Source: Occallatibacter savannae (GTDB taxonomy: Bacteria; Acidobacteriota; Terriglobia; Terriglobales; Acidobacteriaceae). Taken from it: 64,000 nt of DNA. Every line of letters starts with the position of its first letter. Within the stretch, counting starts at the first letter, position 1. The stretch lies in NCBI RefSeq assembly GCF_003131205.1, contig NZ_QFFY01000003.1:1-64000 (forward strand), given 5' to 3'. The notes beneath the pieces are model-generated. The model saw only the letters and a list, made by a program, of their open reading frames with translations, was not told the DNA's origin and ran no database searches. The position numbers and the translations under genes are program-made. Of this stretch, positions 31,733 to 40,487 are shown in pieces.

Positions 31733-33724
31733 TTGACTGCGACCCCTCGCACCGCTCCAGCGACGACCCTGCGCGCCCCGTCCATCGTGACGATCTGGGC
31801 CCTCTTCGTTGTGGTCTTCATCGCCGTGCAATTTGCCTCGCTCTTTACTCCGCCGCTCCTCGACGACGTCGATGCCTCCCACGCCCAGGTCGCCCAGCAC
31901 ATGGCTGAATCTGGCGATTGGGTCACCATGAAGCTCAACGGCATTCGCTACCTCGAAAAACCGCCGCTTCCCTACTGGCTCGCCGCCGGGCTCTACAAGA
32001 TCTTCGGCCAGAACGTCTTCTCCACCCACCTGCCCAATACCCTTGCCATCCTCGGCCTCGCCTGGCTCGCATGGCTCTGGTCATCGCGCGCATGGGGATC
32101 TCGCGCAGGACTCTACGCCGGCCTCGCCGTCCTCACCTCCGTCGGCCCATTTCTCTTCACGCGCTTCGCCATCCCCGAAGCCCTGCTGAGTTTTCTTTTC
32201 CTGCTCGCGCTGTGGTGCTTCCTCACCGGCCTCGAAAGCCGCCGCCCCGATCGCATCTACTGGATGTGGGCCGCGCTCGCGCTCGCCACGCTGACCAAGG
32301 GACTCATCGCGCCTGTCTTCTTCATCGCCGCTGCCGTTCCGTATCTCTTCCTCACTGGACACTGGCGTCGCTGGCGCGATCTCAAGCCCTTCACTGGAAC
32401 CCTTCTCTATCTCGCCATCGCCGCTCCCTGGCACGTCCTCTGCGGCCTGCGCAATCCCGACCAGGGCCACCCCATCGGCAATCACCCCACCCTCGGCAAC
32501 GTCCACGGCTTCTGGTACTTCTACTTCATCAACGAACACCTCTTCCGCTTCATCGGTGGCCGCTTTCCCAACGACTACAACAAAATGCCGTTCCTCGTGT
32601 ACTGGCTCGCGCACCTGGTCTGGCTCTTCCCCTGGAGCCTCTTTGCTCCCGCGCTCCTCGTCCTGGCATGGCGCACGCGCCACACCTGGCTTCAGCACCT
32701 GCGCCGCGATTCCGGCCAGACCGTCGACTTCTACCTCGAACACGCCGTCCGCAACGACGTCGCCACCTACGTCGAGCGCCTCAAGTTCCGCGTTCGCTCC
32801 ACCTGGCTGCTCTCCCTCTTCGCCGGATTCACCCTGCTCTTCTTCTCCATCTCGACGAACCAGGAGTACTACACTTTCCCCGCCTGGACGCCCCTGCTCA
32901 TGCTTCTCGCTGCCACCCTCGCCCGCATCGAAGAGCGGCACACCTCTGAAAATCAAAGACCGCTCTTATCGCAGAAGTGGCTCAGTGGCGCACAGGCATT
33001 CTTCAGCATCATTGGCGTCCTCATCTCGGCCATCCTCTTCTACTGTCTGTGGCAGTCCCGCCATCTGCCCTACGTCTCCGACATCGGAACCCTTCTCGCC
33101 CATCGCGAAGTCGGCGGATACACCCTCTCCATGTCGCACTTCTTCGACCTCACCGGCCCGTCCTTTGCCGCGCTCCGCCTCCCCGCGCTCATCGCCGCCG
33201 TCTCCCTCCTGATCGGACCCGCCCTCGGCTGGCTCCTCCGCATCCGCGGCCGCCACATCGCAGCAACAATCAGCATCGCCGTCACCCTCTCCGCCTTCCT
33301 CGTCGCCGCGCACATCGCCTTCGCGCGCTTCGATCCCATGCTCAGCTCAAAGCAGATCGCGGACGCCATCCTCGCCAAAGCCTCGCCCTCTGATTCGCTC
33401 ATCGTCTACCACGACCAGTCCGACGCATCCTCCGTCATCTTCTACACGCACAAGTTGTTCCGCCGACCGGCTCTCGTCGTCATGCCCCGCTGCTCCCCAC
33501 AGGGCATCGGATCATCGCTCGTCTGGGGCTCCTGCTACCCCGACGCCCCCAACATCTTCCTCGACGACAATCAGCTCTCAACGATGTGGGGCACCGGCGA
33601 ACGCAAATGGCTCTTCGCCCAGGACGAATATCAGGACAAGGCCGAACAGATCCTCAAAGGCCGCCTCTACCCCGTCCGCTCCATCGCCGACAAACAACTC
33701 TGGACCGACCGACCGCTCAATTAA
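31733..33724 (+). CDS. GT39-type (ArnT-like) membrane glycosyltransferase
   Basis: A 663-residue inner-membrane transferase that moves a sugar from a polyprenyl-phosphate carrier. The family N-terminal loop is complete: DDVDASHAQVAQHMAESGDWV, LEKPPLPYWL and a following helix array (about 12 helices to residue 540). A soluble C-terminal region (about 545-663) includes SDSLIVYHDQSDASSVIFYTHK. The start is TTG at 31733, with AGAGG seven bases upstream. The acceptor could be a lipid A-like molecule, a glycan or protein. No arn operon genes are adjacent. Confidence 0.87.
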   Translation: MTATPRTAPATTLRAPSIVTIWALFVVVFIAVQFASLFTPPLLDDVDASHAQVAQHMAESGDWVTMKLNGIRYLEKPPLPYWLAAGLYKIFGQNVFSTHLPNTLAILGLAWLAWLWSSRAWGSRAGLYAGLAVLTSVGPFLFTRFAIPEALLSFLFLLALWCFLTGLESRRPDRIYWMWAALALATLTKGLIAPVFFIAAAVPYLFLTGHWRRWRDLKPFTGTLLYLAIAAPWHVLCGLRNPDQGHPIGNHPTLGNVHGFWYFYFINEHLFRFIGGRFPNDYNKMPFLVYWLAHLVWLFPWSLFAPALLVLAWRTRHTWLQHLRRDSGQTVDFYLEHAVRNDVATYVERLKFRVRSTWLLSLFAGFTLLFFSISTNQEYYTFPAWTPLLMLLAATLARIEERHTSENQRPLLSQKWLSGAQAFFSIIGVLISAILFYCLWQSRHLPYVSDIGTLLAHREVGGYTLSMSHFFDLTGPSFAALRLPALIAAVSLLIGPALGWLLRIRGRHIAATISIAVTLSAFLVAAHIAFARFDPMLSSKQIADAILAKASPSDSLIVYHDQSDASSVIFYTHKLFRRPALVVMPRCSPQGIGSSLVWGSCYPDAPNIFLDDNQLSTMWGTGERKWLFAQDEYQDKAEQILKGRLYPVRSIADKQLWTDRPLN

Positions 33725-33764
33725 TCCGCTCTCATCTTTGGCTGATGGATAATGGTCAGCAAAG

Positions 33765-34223
33765 ATGCCTCCGCAATCGGGTCACATTATCCAGCGCTAC
33801 CACCCCAAGTGGTGGCTCCGCATCTTTGCGCTCGGCTTCTTCGGTTTCTCTTTCGCGGGGCTTATCCACTTCTGGGGCGCGATCGCATCGGGAGATCAAC
33901 CCGGCACGCTGACCGAAATCCTCATTCCGGCTCTTCTCACTCTCACCGGGCTCGGGATTTCGATCTACTTCTTCACTACCTCCGTGAGCCTCGAAACGGA
34001 CGCAATCGAAGTCAAGACGTTGTTCTCCCGGAAGCGACTCGCATTCTCGGAGATTCGAGGACATCGCGAAATCGAGATGGCCGATTCCGATGGATTGAAG
34101 ACTCGATACATCGATTTGGAGCCAGTCGATCGGTTGCGGCCGAACCTGAGATTCCAGAGAATCTATAACTTCGACGCTGCCTTCGATCGATGGCTGAGCA
34201 AGATTCCGTATCTGGATCCCTGA
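33765..34223 (+). CDS. Small membrane protein with PH-like domain
   Basis: A 152-residue protein with two transmembrane helices (about 17-40 and 51-71) and a C-terminal soluble part (about 72-152) that alternates short beta strands (SVSLETDAIEVKTLF, RLAFSEIRGHREIE, RYIDLEPVD) in a pattern like bacterial PH domains. No function is assigned. It is 40 bases after the glycosyltransferase stop on the same strand, so it is probably co-transcribed. The gene at 35471 encodes a similarly built PH-like fragment, but with no helices. Confidence 0.6.
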   Translation: MPPQSGHIIQRYHPKWWLRIFALGFFGFSFAGLIHFWGAIASGDQPGTLTEILIPALLTLTGLGISIYFFTTSVSLETDAIEVKTLFSRKRLAFSEIRGHREIEMADSDGLKTRYIDLEPVDRLRPNLRFQRIYNFDAAFDRWLSKIPYLDP

Positions 34224-34275
34224 ACGTAGAGCCAATTCTGCATCAGCAGCGGCGAGCCGACCGTAGCGCAGCCTA

Positions 34276-35451
34276 CTACTCCGCCGCCCGCATCTTCCCA
34301 CCCGGCAGCAGCTGAAACACCCTTCCCCGCCACAATATCCTGCTCCCCATGTAACTCGCCGCCCAGAAGAAGAACCCCATCAAATCCCGCACCGGATACA
34401 GCACCAGCAAGTTAAACCAGCTCGGATCGCGCACCACCATCCGCCCCACCGCAACCGACAGCGCCTCGCGCGACGCAATCGCCCAAGCCAGCAACCCCAC
34501 GCCCCACCAAACATGCCCCAGCAGCACTCCCGCCGCCAGCCCCACCAACCCGAATGGCATGCTGAACGTAAGCGCCGTCCCAAAGTGCCCCTTCGGCCTT
34601 GAAAACCGCGTCGACTTCATCCACCGCACCTGGTGCTTCAGCGACGCCACCAAACTCAGGTTGATCACGATGTGATCGATCGCATGATGGCTCAGCACCA
34701 CCTCACGTCCCAGCTTGTGCGTTTCGTTCCCCAGAACAAAATCATCCGCGCAATAATCCGCCGTAACCTTGAACCCGCCCATCTGCCCAATCACATCGCG
34801 CCGAAACGACATCGTCGGCCCCAGCACAAACTGCATGCCCTCCATCATCCGCGCCACCAGCACGCCCGCCGTCATCTCCACGCTCATCCCTACCGCTTCG
34901 AGCCGCGCCCATAACCCGCCACCCGCCGCAATCCCGCGATAGAGACAGCACATCCCGCCCACGCGCTCGTCCGCAAACGGCAGCGCCACCGCCCGCAGAT
35001 AATCCGGCGTCACCCGCACATCGCTGTCGCTGATCACGAGAATGTCGTGCCGCGCCGACTTCTCCATCAGCTCCATCGACGCCACTTTCGCATTGATGTA
35101 CTTGGGCTCGCCGGTCGCAAAGAACTGCACCGCCACATGCGGATACCGCGCCGCCACCCGCCGCGCAATCTCCAGCCCCGCATCCTCCGGCTTTCTTGCG
35201 CAAAACAAAATTTCAAACTCGGGATAGTCCTGCTCGGAAAAACTCGCCAGATGCTTTTCCAGATCCGGCTCCGCTCCCGCCAGCGGCTTCAGCACGCTCA
35301 GAGCCGGCACAAATCCCGGCCTCTCGCGCAACTTCGCCTCCGCAGTCCGCCTCTCCCGCAAAAACCGCGGCACCGCAACCAGCGTCATCCCCGTAAAGAC
35401 CGAAGACGTGACCAGCCCGAACACCGCAATCGCAAGCAGAACGTACCACAT
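34276..35451 (-). CDS. hpnI: HpnI-like GT2/GT21 glycosyltransferase
   Basis: A 391-residue membrane-bound glycosyltransferase of the ceramide-glucosyltransferase/HpnI family. An N-terminal helix is followed by the D1 region VLKPLAGAEPDLEKHL, the DxD-like ISDSDVRV (about 142-149), the third Asp in YCADDFVLG, and the acceptor motif HQVRWMKSTR ((Q/R)xxRW); four hydrophobic segments follow. HpnI attaches N-acetylglucosamine to bacteriohopanetetrol. Other hopanoid genes are not in the window, so the specific acceptor is inferred from similarity and the symbol is tentative. Confidence 0.78.
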   Translation of the reverse strand: MWYVLLAIAVFGLVTSSVFTGMTLVAVPRFLRERRTAEAKLRERPGFVPALSVLKPLAGAEPDLEKHLASFSEQDYPEFEILFCARKPEDAGLEIARRVAARYPHVAVQFFATGEPKYINAKVASMELMEKSARHDILVISDSDVRVTPDYLRAVALPFADERVGGMCCLYRGIAAGGGLWARLEAVGMSVEMTAGVLVARMMEGMQFVLGPTMSFRRDVIGQMGGFKVTADYCADDFVLGNETHKLGREVVLSHHAIDHIVINLSLVASLKHQVRWMKSTRFSRPKGHFGTALTFSMPFGLVGLAAGVLLGHVWWGVGLLAWAIASREALSVAVGRMVVRDPSWFNLLVLYPVRDLMGFFFWAASYMGSRILWRGRVFQLLPGGKMRAAE

Positions 35452-35470
35452 GCAGCTTCCAGCATAACGT

Positions 35471-35794
35471 TTAGGTCTTATCGTTTTCGCTTGCAGCCGA
35501 AAGCTGCTTGAAGAGAGCGCCCGTCTTGAAGAAGTTTATGAATGCAAATTGGCCGATCATGACCCGAACGACAGAAAGGAACAGACGGCCTTGTCGATGA
35601 TCGATCTCAATCACCCGACCGAGGCCGTGAAGCCGAAACATCTTTACTCGACTGACGTCACGAAATGAGATCTCAAGACTCGTCAGTCCTTCCACGCGCA
35701 GACAGGAATTGTCGAGCCACGCGCGGCCTTTCAGCACCTTCGTTTTGAGTCCGAGCTCATTTCCGATATGGAAGAAGACTGTGTACTTGGTCAT
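35471..35794 (-). CDS. Small PH-like soluble protein
   Basis: A 107-residue protein: TVFFHIGNELGLKTKVLKGRAWLDNSCLRVEG, SLEISFRDVSRVKMFRLHG, RVIEIDHRQGRLFLSVVRV. This succession of strands with an EISF(R/K)D(V/I) element resembles PH/GRAM-like bacterial proteins. It has no signal or helix. It lies 10 bases downstream of hspR on the same strand and may be read through from it. The function is unknown. Confidence 0.6.
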   Translation of the reverse strand: MTKYTVFFHIGNELGLKTKVLKGRAWLDNSCLRVEGLTSLEISFRDVSRVKMFRLHGLGRVIEIDHRQGRLFLSVVRVMIGQFAFINFFKTGALFKQLSAASENDKT

Positions 35795-35804
35795 GCGAGC
35801 AGCA

Positions 35805-36209
35805 TTACAGCTTTCGCGATGCTGGCGGCTTAATTACGACCGCCGGCTTTCTCAGCGGCACAATCGCCCCCGACGTCCCTGGCGCCGCCTGCTGAAACCG
35901 CGATAGCATCTCGCTCCGCACATACTCCACGAAGCTCTGCATCTGCCGGTTCATCTCTTCCATGCGCTCCCGCATCTGCAAGATGATCGCGATCCCCGCA
36001 ATATTCACGCCGAGATCCCGCGCCAGGTTCAGAATGAACTCCAGCCGCTCCAGATCCTCATCGGTATAGAGCCGCGTGTTCCCTTCCGTACGCGACGGCT
36101 TCAGCAATCCCTCGCGCTCGTAGAGCCGCAGAGTCTGCGGATGGATCTCATACATCTCGGCCACCGCCGAGATCATGTACGCACCCTTCGATTTGCGTTT
36201 CGCCGTCAT
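35805..36209 (-). CDS. hspR: MerR-type heat-shock repressor HspR
   Basis: A 134-residue MerR-family regulator. The winged HTH is AYMISAVAEMYEIHPQTLRLYEREGLLKPSRTEGNTRLYTDEDLERL (about residues 10-55), the typical HspR sequence. It is followed by a dimerisation helix with MRERMEEMNRQMQSFVEYV and a basic tail ending in RKL. HspR represses dnaK operons using DnaK as co-repressor. The start at 36209 has GTGGAGTG upstream; the ORF extension to 36233 adds only MNLGGVRV. It is the last cotranscribed heat-shock gene, 61 bases beyond dnaJ. Confidence 0.88.
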   Translation of the reverse strand: MTAKRKSKGAYMISAVAEMYEIHPQTLRLYEREGLLKPSRTEGNTRLYTDEDLERLEFILNLARDLGVNIAGIAIILQMRERMEEMNRQMQSFVEYVRSEMLSRFQQAAPGTSGAIVPLRKPAVVIKPPASRKL

Positions 36210-36234
36210 AACCCGCACTCCACCTAGGTTCACT

Positions 36235-36283
36235 TAGTCCCTACGTCCCTAGTCCCTAGTCCCTAGTCCCTAGTCTCTCGTCC
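36235..36283 (+). repeat. GTCCCTA heptamer tract overlapping the dnaJ stop
   Basis: Six or seven near-perfect AGTCCCT units run between hspR and dnaJ. The tract extends past the dnaJ stop codon (TAG, 36270-36272 read on the minus strand), so it supplies the stop and the last residues of DnaJ (GTRD). Confidence 0.75.
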
Positions 36284-37463
36284 CCGCCTTCTCAAACAAC
36301 CCTTCCCGCGGATCCGTCGCATTCAGCTTCGCCAACTCCCGCATGATCTCCCGGCTGCGCTCATCGTTCAGCGTCGGAACCACCACCTGCACCGTCACAA
36401 TCTGGTCCCCACGCTGCCCCGCATGCGACGCGCTCTCCACGCCGCGCTCCCGCAACCGCAGCTTCTGCCCGTTCTGCGTCCCCGGCGGAATCTTCAACTG
36501 CGCCCTTCCATCAATCGTCGGCACTTCCACCTTCGCGCCCAGCGACGCCTCCGGCACCGTTACCGGTACCGTCACCTGGATATCATCGCCCACGCGCGTA
36601 AAAACCGGATTCGTACCCGTCCGCACAATCACGTACAAATCGCCCGCCGGCCCGCCATTCACGCCGGCATTGCCCTTGCCCGCCAGCCTGATCCGCTGTC
36701 CATCGCGCGTCCCCGCCTTGATCCGGAACTCCACCGTCTCTGTCCGGCTCACTGTTCCCTGCCCATGGCACGTCGCGCATTCACTCGTCACGCGTCCCGA
36801 TCCGCCGCAGCGCGGACACGGAATGTTGAACTTCATCCGGCCGCCCATCTGCGTCACCTGCCCCGTACCGTTGCACTCGGGACATGTCATCGGACCGCCC
36901 GTATGCGCCTGCCCGTGGCACGTCGGACACGTCTCCTGCCGGTGAACCTGGATACGCGCATTCCCGCCGCGAATCGCCGACCAGAAATCGATCGTCGCCT
37001 GGTACTCCAGATCCGTTCCCGGCTGCGGACCGCGTGGCTGATGCTGTTGCTGCTGGCCTGAGAAAATCCCCGAGAAAATATCCTTGAAGCTGCCCCAGCC
37101 CGACTGCCCCGCTCCCGCCGCACCGCCCCCGCCCTGGAAGCCCGAAAAATCAAACCCGCCGAAGTCCACCGGAATCCCGCCGCCGCCCTGCTGCTGGCGC
37201 GCATACGCCTCCGCCTGCGCCGGATCGATCTGGTCCGAGTAGAAGCCAAGCTGGTCATACACCTTCCGCTTCTTCTCGTCGCTCAGCACATCGTTGGCTT
37301 CCGAAATCTCCTTGAACTTCTCCTCAGCCTTCTTATCGCCGGGATTCACGTCCGGATGATACTTGCGCGCAGCCTTCCGGAACGCCTTCCGAATCTCTTC
37401 CTGCGTCGCCGTCCTCTTGACGCCCAGTGTCCCGTAATAATCCTTGTTCGCTGTTGTGGCCAT
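36270..37463 (-). CDS. dnaJ: DnaJ/Hsp40 co-chaperone
   Basis: A 397-residue DnaJ. The J-domain (about 8-73) has the HPD motif (36-38) in [10 protein letters not shown] Gly/Phe-rich linker (about 90-130) follows. The zinc-binding domain has all four repeats, [23 protein letters not shown] and CATCHGQG. The C-terminal substrate domains end in a Lys/Glu-rich tail. It stimulates DnaK ATPase. It is third in the operon after dnaK and the TonB-like gene, and the final residues come from the repeat tract at 36235-36283. Confidence 0.95.
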   Translation of the reverse strand: MATTANKDYYGTLGVKRTATQEEIRKAFRKAARKYHPDVNPGDKKAEEKFKEISEANDVLSDEKKRKVYDQLGFYSDQIDPAQAEAYARQQQGGGGIPVDFGGFDFSGFQGGGGAAGAGQSGWGSFKDIFSGIFSGQQQQHQPRGPQPGTDLEYQATIDFWSAIRGGNARIQVHRQETCPTCHGQAHTGGPMTCPECNGTGQVTQMGGRMKFNIPCPRCGGSGRVTSECATCHGQGTVSRTETVEFRIKAGTRDGQRIRLAGKGNAGVNGGPAGDLYVIVRTGTNPVFTRVGDDIQVTVPVTVPEASLGAKVEVPTIDGRAQLKIPPGTQNGQKLRLRERGVESASHAGQRGDQIVTVQVVVPTLNDERSREIMRELAKLNATDPREGLFEKAGTRD

Positions 37464-37497
37464 AATCTGTTCTGACCTTCAGTGATCTTCTTTCTAG

Positions 37498-37839
37498 CTA
37501 GAACTTGTAATGCAAGTCGAAGTTCATGCTGGTCGGCTTCCCAGCGAATGTGCCTGGTTCGAAACGGCAGTGTCTTGCGGCTTCTTCCGCAGCATCCATG
37601 AGAATCTGATTAGTTCCCTTCGGATATGTGTCACCAACAGAGCCGTCTGTCAGCACATTTACGGTTACAGTAGCCTCGCCATGCAGGTCGTGGCAGAGAT
37701 TGCCCTTGGAACAATCGGGCTTCACCAGTTTGATCAGTCGCGGCGGTACAACCGGAGGCTTGCCGTTTTGAGCAATCAACAGGCCGCTACCTAGGAGAGA
37801 AACTGTCGCTACACCTCTGATCCAAGTTGAAGCATGCAT
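37498..37839 (-). CDS. Small TonB C-terminal-domain exported protein
   Basis: A 113-residue exported protein. The N-terminal hydrophobic signal ends near LIAQ (about residue 24). The mature part resembles the TonB C-terminal domain: GEATVTVNVLTDGSVGDTYPKGTNQILMDAAEEAARHCRFEPGTFAGKP (a V-x-V-x-x-D-G-x-V strand, a helix with AA, then the F-x-P strand). It has no membrane-spanning proline-rich TonB region, so it cannot transmit proton-motive force itself. Two cysteine pairs are visible (CSKGNLC and RHC). It lies between dnaK and dnaJ on the same strand, which is unusual. Start alternatives are GTG at 37860. Confidence 0.75.
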   Translation of the reverse strand: MHASTWIRGVATVSLLGSGLLIAQNGKPPVVPPRLIKLVKPDCSKGNLCHDLHGEATVTVNVLTDGSVGDTYPKGTNQILMDAAEEAARHCRFEPGTFAGKPTSMNFDLHYKF

Positions 37840-37861
37840 CGGGCGCTCACTCGCACTCACT

Positions 37862-37906
37862 CAAAAGACGAAACGGGGTGGAACAACGCACAGGCCGTCC
37901 ACCCCG
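37862..37906 (-). terminator. Hairpin terminator between dnaK and the TonB-like gene
   Basis: On the minus strand CGGGGTGGA (37906-37898) pairs with TCCACCCCG (37882-37874), and TTTCGTCTTTTG follows. A 9-bp stem with a 15-nt loop and a broken T-tract looks like a weak or partial terminator 27 bases after dnaK. It would lower expression of dnaJ and hspR compared with dnaK. Confidence 0.65.
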
Positions 37907-37932
37907 ATTGAAAACCGCCTTGAGCAGCAGTC

Positions 37933-39858
37933 CTACTTCTTGTCATCGACGTCGACGTATTCAGCATCAATCACGCCTTCGTCCTTCTTCTGCTCGCCGT
38001 TCGGCGTTCCATCAGCCTGCGCCGAAGGAGCACCCTGCCCAGCCGCCGGGTTTGCCGCATTTGCCTTGTACAGCGCCTCCGCCAGCTTGTGGCTCGCCTT
38101 GGTCAGCGTTTCGTGCGCCGCGCGCATGTCTGCCGCCTTGCCGCCGTCGAGCGCCTTCCGTGCGTCCGCCAAAGCCGACTCGACTTCCGTCTTGTCGGCA
38201 GCCTGCACCTTCTCGCCGCTCTCCTTCAACATCTTGTCGATGTTGTAGACCAGCCCGTCCAGTGCATTGCGCGCTTCGATCTCCTCGCGCTTCTCCTTAT
38301 CCTCGGCCGCATGCGACTCCGCATCCTTCGCCATGCGCTCCACCTCTTCCTTGCTGAGGCCCGAGCTCGATGTGATCGTGATGCGCGTGTCCTTGCCTGT
38401 CGCGTTGTCCTTCGCTGTCACGTTCAGAATTCCGTTTGCGTCGATGTCAAACGTGACCTCGATCTGCGGAATCCCGCGCGGCGCCGGAGGGATTCCCGCC
38501 AGCTTGAACTTGCCCAGCGTGCGGTTCTGCCCCGCCATCGGCCGTTCGCCCTGCAGCACGTGAACTTCAACTTCCGTCTGGTTGTCCGCAGCCGTCGAGA
38601 ACGTCTCCGTCTTCTTCGTCGGAATCGTCGTGTTCCTCGGAATCATCGGAGTCGCCACGCCGCCCAGCGTCTCAATCGCCAGCGTCAGCGGAGTCACGTC
38701 CAGCAGCAGCAGGTCCTTCACCTCGCCAGCCAGCACGCCCGCCTGTACAGCCGCGCCCACTGCAACCACCTCGTCCGGATTCACGCCGCGGTGCGGTTCC
38801 TTGCCGAACAGCTGCTTCACAATCTCCTGGATCTTCGGCATACGCGTCTGGCCGCCGACGAGCACAACCTCGTCGATGTCCGACGCCTTCACGCCCGCAT
38901 CCGCCATCGCCTTCTTGCAGGGCTCCAGCGACCGGTCCAGCAGGTCCGAAACCATCTGCTCCAGCTTCGCGCGCGTCAGCTTCCGCACCAGGTGCTTCGG
39001 CCCCGTTGCGTCCGCGGTAATAAACGGCAGATTGATCTCGGTCTCCACCGTCGTCGAAAGCTCGATCTTGGCCTTTTCCGCCGCGTCCTTCAGGCGCTGC
39101 AGAGCCATCTCGTTGCCCTTCGAACTCAGGTCGAGTCCCTCTTCCTGCTTGAACTCCGCGATGAGCCAGTCCACGATGCGCTGGTCGAGGTTGTCGCCGC
39201 CCAGGTGCGTGTCGCCATTGGTCGACTTCACCTCAATGACGCCTTCGCCCACTTCGAGAATTGAAATATCGAACGTGCCGCCGCCGAAGTCATAAACGGC
39301 GATCGTCTCGTCCTTCTTCTTGTCCAACCCATACGCCAGCGCAGCCGCCGTCGGCTCGTTCACAATACGCTTCACGTCCAGGCCGGCAATCTTGCCCGCA
39401 TCCTTCGTCGCCTGCCGCTGCGCGTCGTTGAAGTACGCCGGAACCGTGATCACAGCCTGCGTAACGGTCTCACCCAGGTAAGCTTCCGCGCTCTTCTTCA
39501 GCTTCTGCAGAATCATCGCCGAGATCTCGGGCGGCGTGTATTCCTTGCCCTGCGCCAGCACCGCCAGGTGGTCGCCCTGCTGGACAACCTTGTACGGCAC
39601 CATCTTCATCTCGTCAGACACTTCGTTGTAGCGCCGTCCCATGAAGCGCTTGATCGAGTAAATCGTATTCTCCGGATTCGTAATGGCCTGGCGCTTGGCT
39701 ACCTGGCCCACCAGCCGCTCCCCGCTCTTCGAGAAGCCCACGACAGAAGGAGTGGTCCGGGCACCTTCTTCATTCGGGATGACTTTGGGCTCACCCCCCT
39801 CGAGTACGGCCACGCATGAGTTGGTCGTGCCCAGGTCAATTCCAATGATTTTCGCCAT
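37933..39858 (-). CDS. dnaK: Hsp70 chaperone DnaK
   Basis: A 641-residue DnaK. The ATPase domain has [14 protein letters not shown] at the start, DLGGGTFD-type [15 protein letters not shown], and [10 protein letters not shown]. The linker [10 protein letters not shown] and the substrate domain with [14 protein letters not shown] follow; the C-terminus is [10 protein letters not shown]. The start is ATG at 39858 with AGGAAA upstream; the 12-residue extension in frame is not supported. It heads the heat-shock operon. Its promoter region carries a TGTCAA-N6-TTGACA dyad overlapping a good -35 box. Confidence 0.97.
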   Translation of the reverse strand: MAKIIGIDLGTTNSCVAVLEGGEPKVIPNEEGARTTPSVVGFSKSGERLVGQVAKRQAITNPENTIYSIKRFMGRRYNEVSDEMKMVPYKVVQQGDHLAVLAQGKEYTPPEISAMILQKLKKSAEAYLGETVTQAVITVPAYFNDAQRQATKDAGKIAGLDVKRIVNEPTAAALAYGLDKKKDETIAVYDFGGGTFDISILEVGEGVIEVKSTNGDTHLGGDNLDQRIVDWLIAEFKQEEGLDLSSKGNEMALQRLKDAAEKAKIELSTTVETEINLPFITADATGPKHLVRKLTRAKLEQMVSDLLDRSLEPCKKAMADAGVKASDIDEVVLVGGQTRMPKIQEIVKQLFGKEPHRGVNPDEVVAVGAAVQAGVLAGEVKDLLLLDVTPLTLAIETLGGVATPMIPRNTTIPTKKTETFSTAADNQTEVEVHVLQGERPMAGQNRTLGKFKLAGIPPAPRGIPQIEVTFDIDANGILNVTAKDNATGKDTRITITSSSGLSKEEVERMAKDAESHAAEDKEKREEIEARNALDGLVYNIDKMLKESGEKVQAADKTEVESALADARKALDGGKAADMRAAHETLTKASHKLAEALYKANAANPAAGQGAPSAQADGTPNGEQKKDEGVIDAEYVDVDDKK

Positions 39859-39929
39859 ATGTTGTTTCCTGCCTCTAGGTACAAAGATTTTCAATAGTCA
39901 CTAGTTAAGATGCACCATGAGTCAATTAG

Positions 39930-39947
39930 TGTCAACTTTCATTGACA
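39930..39947 (-). promoter_or_regulatory. dnaK promoter dyad TGTCAA-N6-TTGACA
   Basis: TGTCAA (39930-39935) and TTGACA (39942-39947) are perfect 6-bp arms. On the minus strand the second arm is a consensus -35 box (TTGACA) about 80 bases before the dnaK ATG. A repressor bound here would block polymerase. It differs from the actinobacterial HAIR consensus (CTTGAGT-N7-ACTCAAG), so the HspR link is inference. No CIRCE element was found. Confidence 0.5.
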
Positions 39948-40017
39948 TTATTTCTATAAATCCTGCTCCGAATCGACCCGACCTGAAAGACCCCGCGGAA
40001 CCGCATTTCAGGAGTTG

Positions 40018-40056
40018 TGCCCCGTTCATCGCACAGCTCCATCTCCGATGAGCAGG
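40018..40056 (+). repeat. Decayed GTGCCCCGTTCATCGC-type hairpin repeat
   Basis: CCCGTTCATCG (40021-40031) faces CGATGAGCAGG (40046-40056); arms pair over 11 bp with two mismatches. The sequence AGCTCCAT in the loop is identical to the copy at 30490-30529, but the right arm has lost bases. The longer intergenic stretch 39859-40487 holds no gene. Confidence 0.65.
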
Positions 40057-40346
40057 CGTCCGAAACACTCCCAAGGGTTCACCTCACCGGAAGTCAAGCG
40101 GCACCCGCCATCATCACCACCTCATCCCACTGAAAAGAATGCGCTTAACCAAACATCACTCATTTGCAGTCCATTTCGCACAAATCGTCATAATGGAACT
40201 ATGCACAACCCACCGTCATTCCGTCCCTCACCCCTAAGTCTTTTATCATCAATCACCTTGCGAGCAACTCCAATGGATAGACACACTTAGACCGCGCCCT
40301 CTTCTGTAAACCTAGAGAAACAAACCAGTTGTGTACAAGCTATATA

Positions 40347-40362
40347 GGGAGGGGGCGGGGGG
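40347..40362 (+). other. G-rich tract upstream of the cytochrome c operon
   Basis: GGGAGGGGGCGGGGGG is the most G-rich run in the window, directly after TATATA. It could form a two-tier quadruplex on the + strand or simply be a recombination or slippage spot. It is about 65 bases before the -35 box at 40413. Confidence 0.4.
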
Positions 40363-40376
40363 TACCAACCTAACAG

Positions 40377-40418
40377 AATCCCGCAATGTGTGATGTAGAA
40401 CACTGTCAGGGATTGCGG
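40377..40418 (+). promoter_or_regulatory. Complex dyad overlapping the -35 box
   Basis: AATCCC (40377-40382) pairs with GGGATT (40409-40414), and GTGT (40388-40391) pairs with ACAC (40400-40403); the second arm runs into the -35 box. CCGCAAT (40381-40387) also pairs with ATTGCGG (40412-40418). It may bind a regulator or form a cruciform. Confidence 0.4.
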
Positions 40419-40441
40419 ACCAAATTAGTCTGAATTTATAT
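40413..40441 (+). promoter_or_regulatory. Sigma-70 promoter of the exported-protein/cytochrome c operon
   Basis: TTGCGG (40413-40418), a 17-bp spacer and TTATAT (40436-40441) form a good sigma-70-type promoter. The expected start of transcription is near 40448, about 40 bases before the GTG start at 40488, and falls on the dyad at 40448-40466. Confidence 0.6.
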
Positions 40442-40447
40442 TCAATA

Positions 40448-40466
40448 TGCGACTGAATTAGTCGCA
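40448..40466 (+). promoter_or_regulatory. Rrf2/IscR-like operator at the transcription start
   Basis: TGCGACT-GAATT-AGTCGCA is a perfect 7-bp-arm dyad. Its core GACTGAATTAGTC fits the IscR type-1 pattern GACTRWWWYAGTC exactly. Placed at the predicted +1, it would suit repression by an iron-sulfur or redox-sensing Rrf2 protein. No Rrf2 gene is in the window. Confidence 0.55.
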
Positions 40467-40487
40467 ATTAAGCACGCGAGGTTGCAC

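Noticed and set aside
39859..40010. HAIR (CTTGAGT-N7-ACTCAAG) or CIRCE element for dnaK control
   Set aside because: Neither consensus is present; only the TGTCAA-N6-TTGACA dyad was found.
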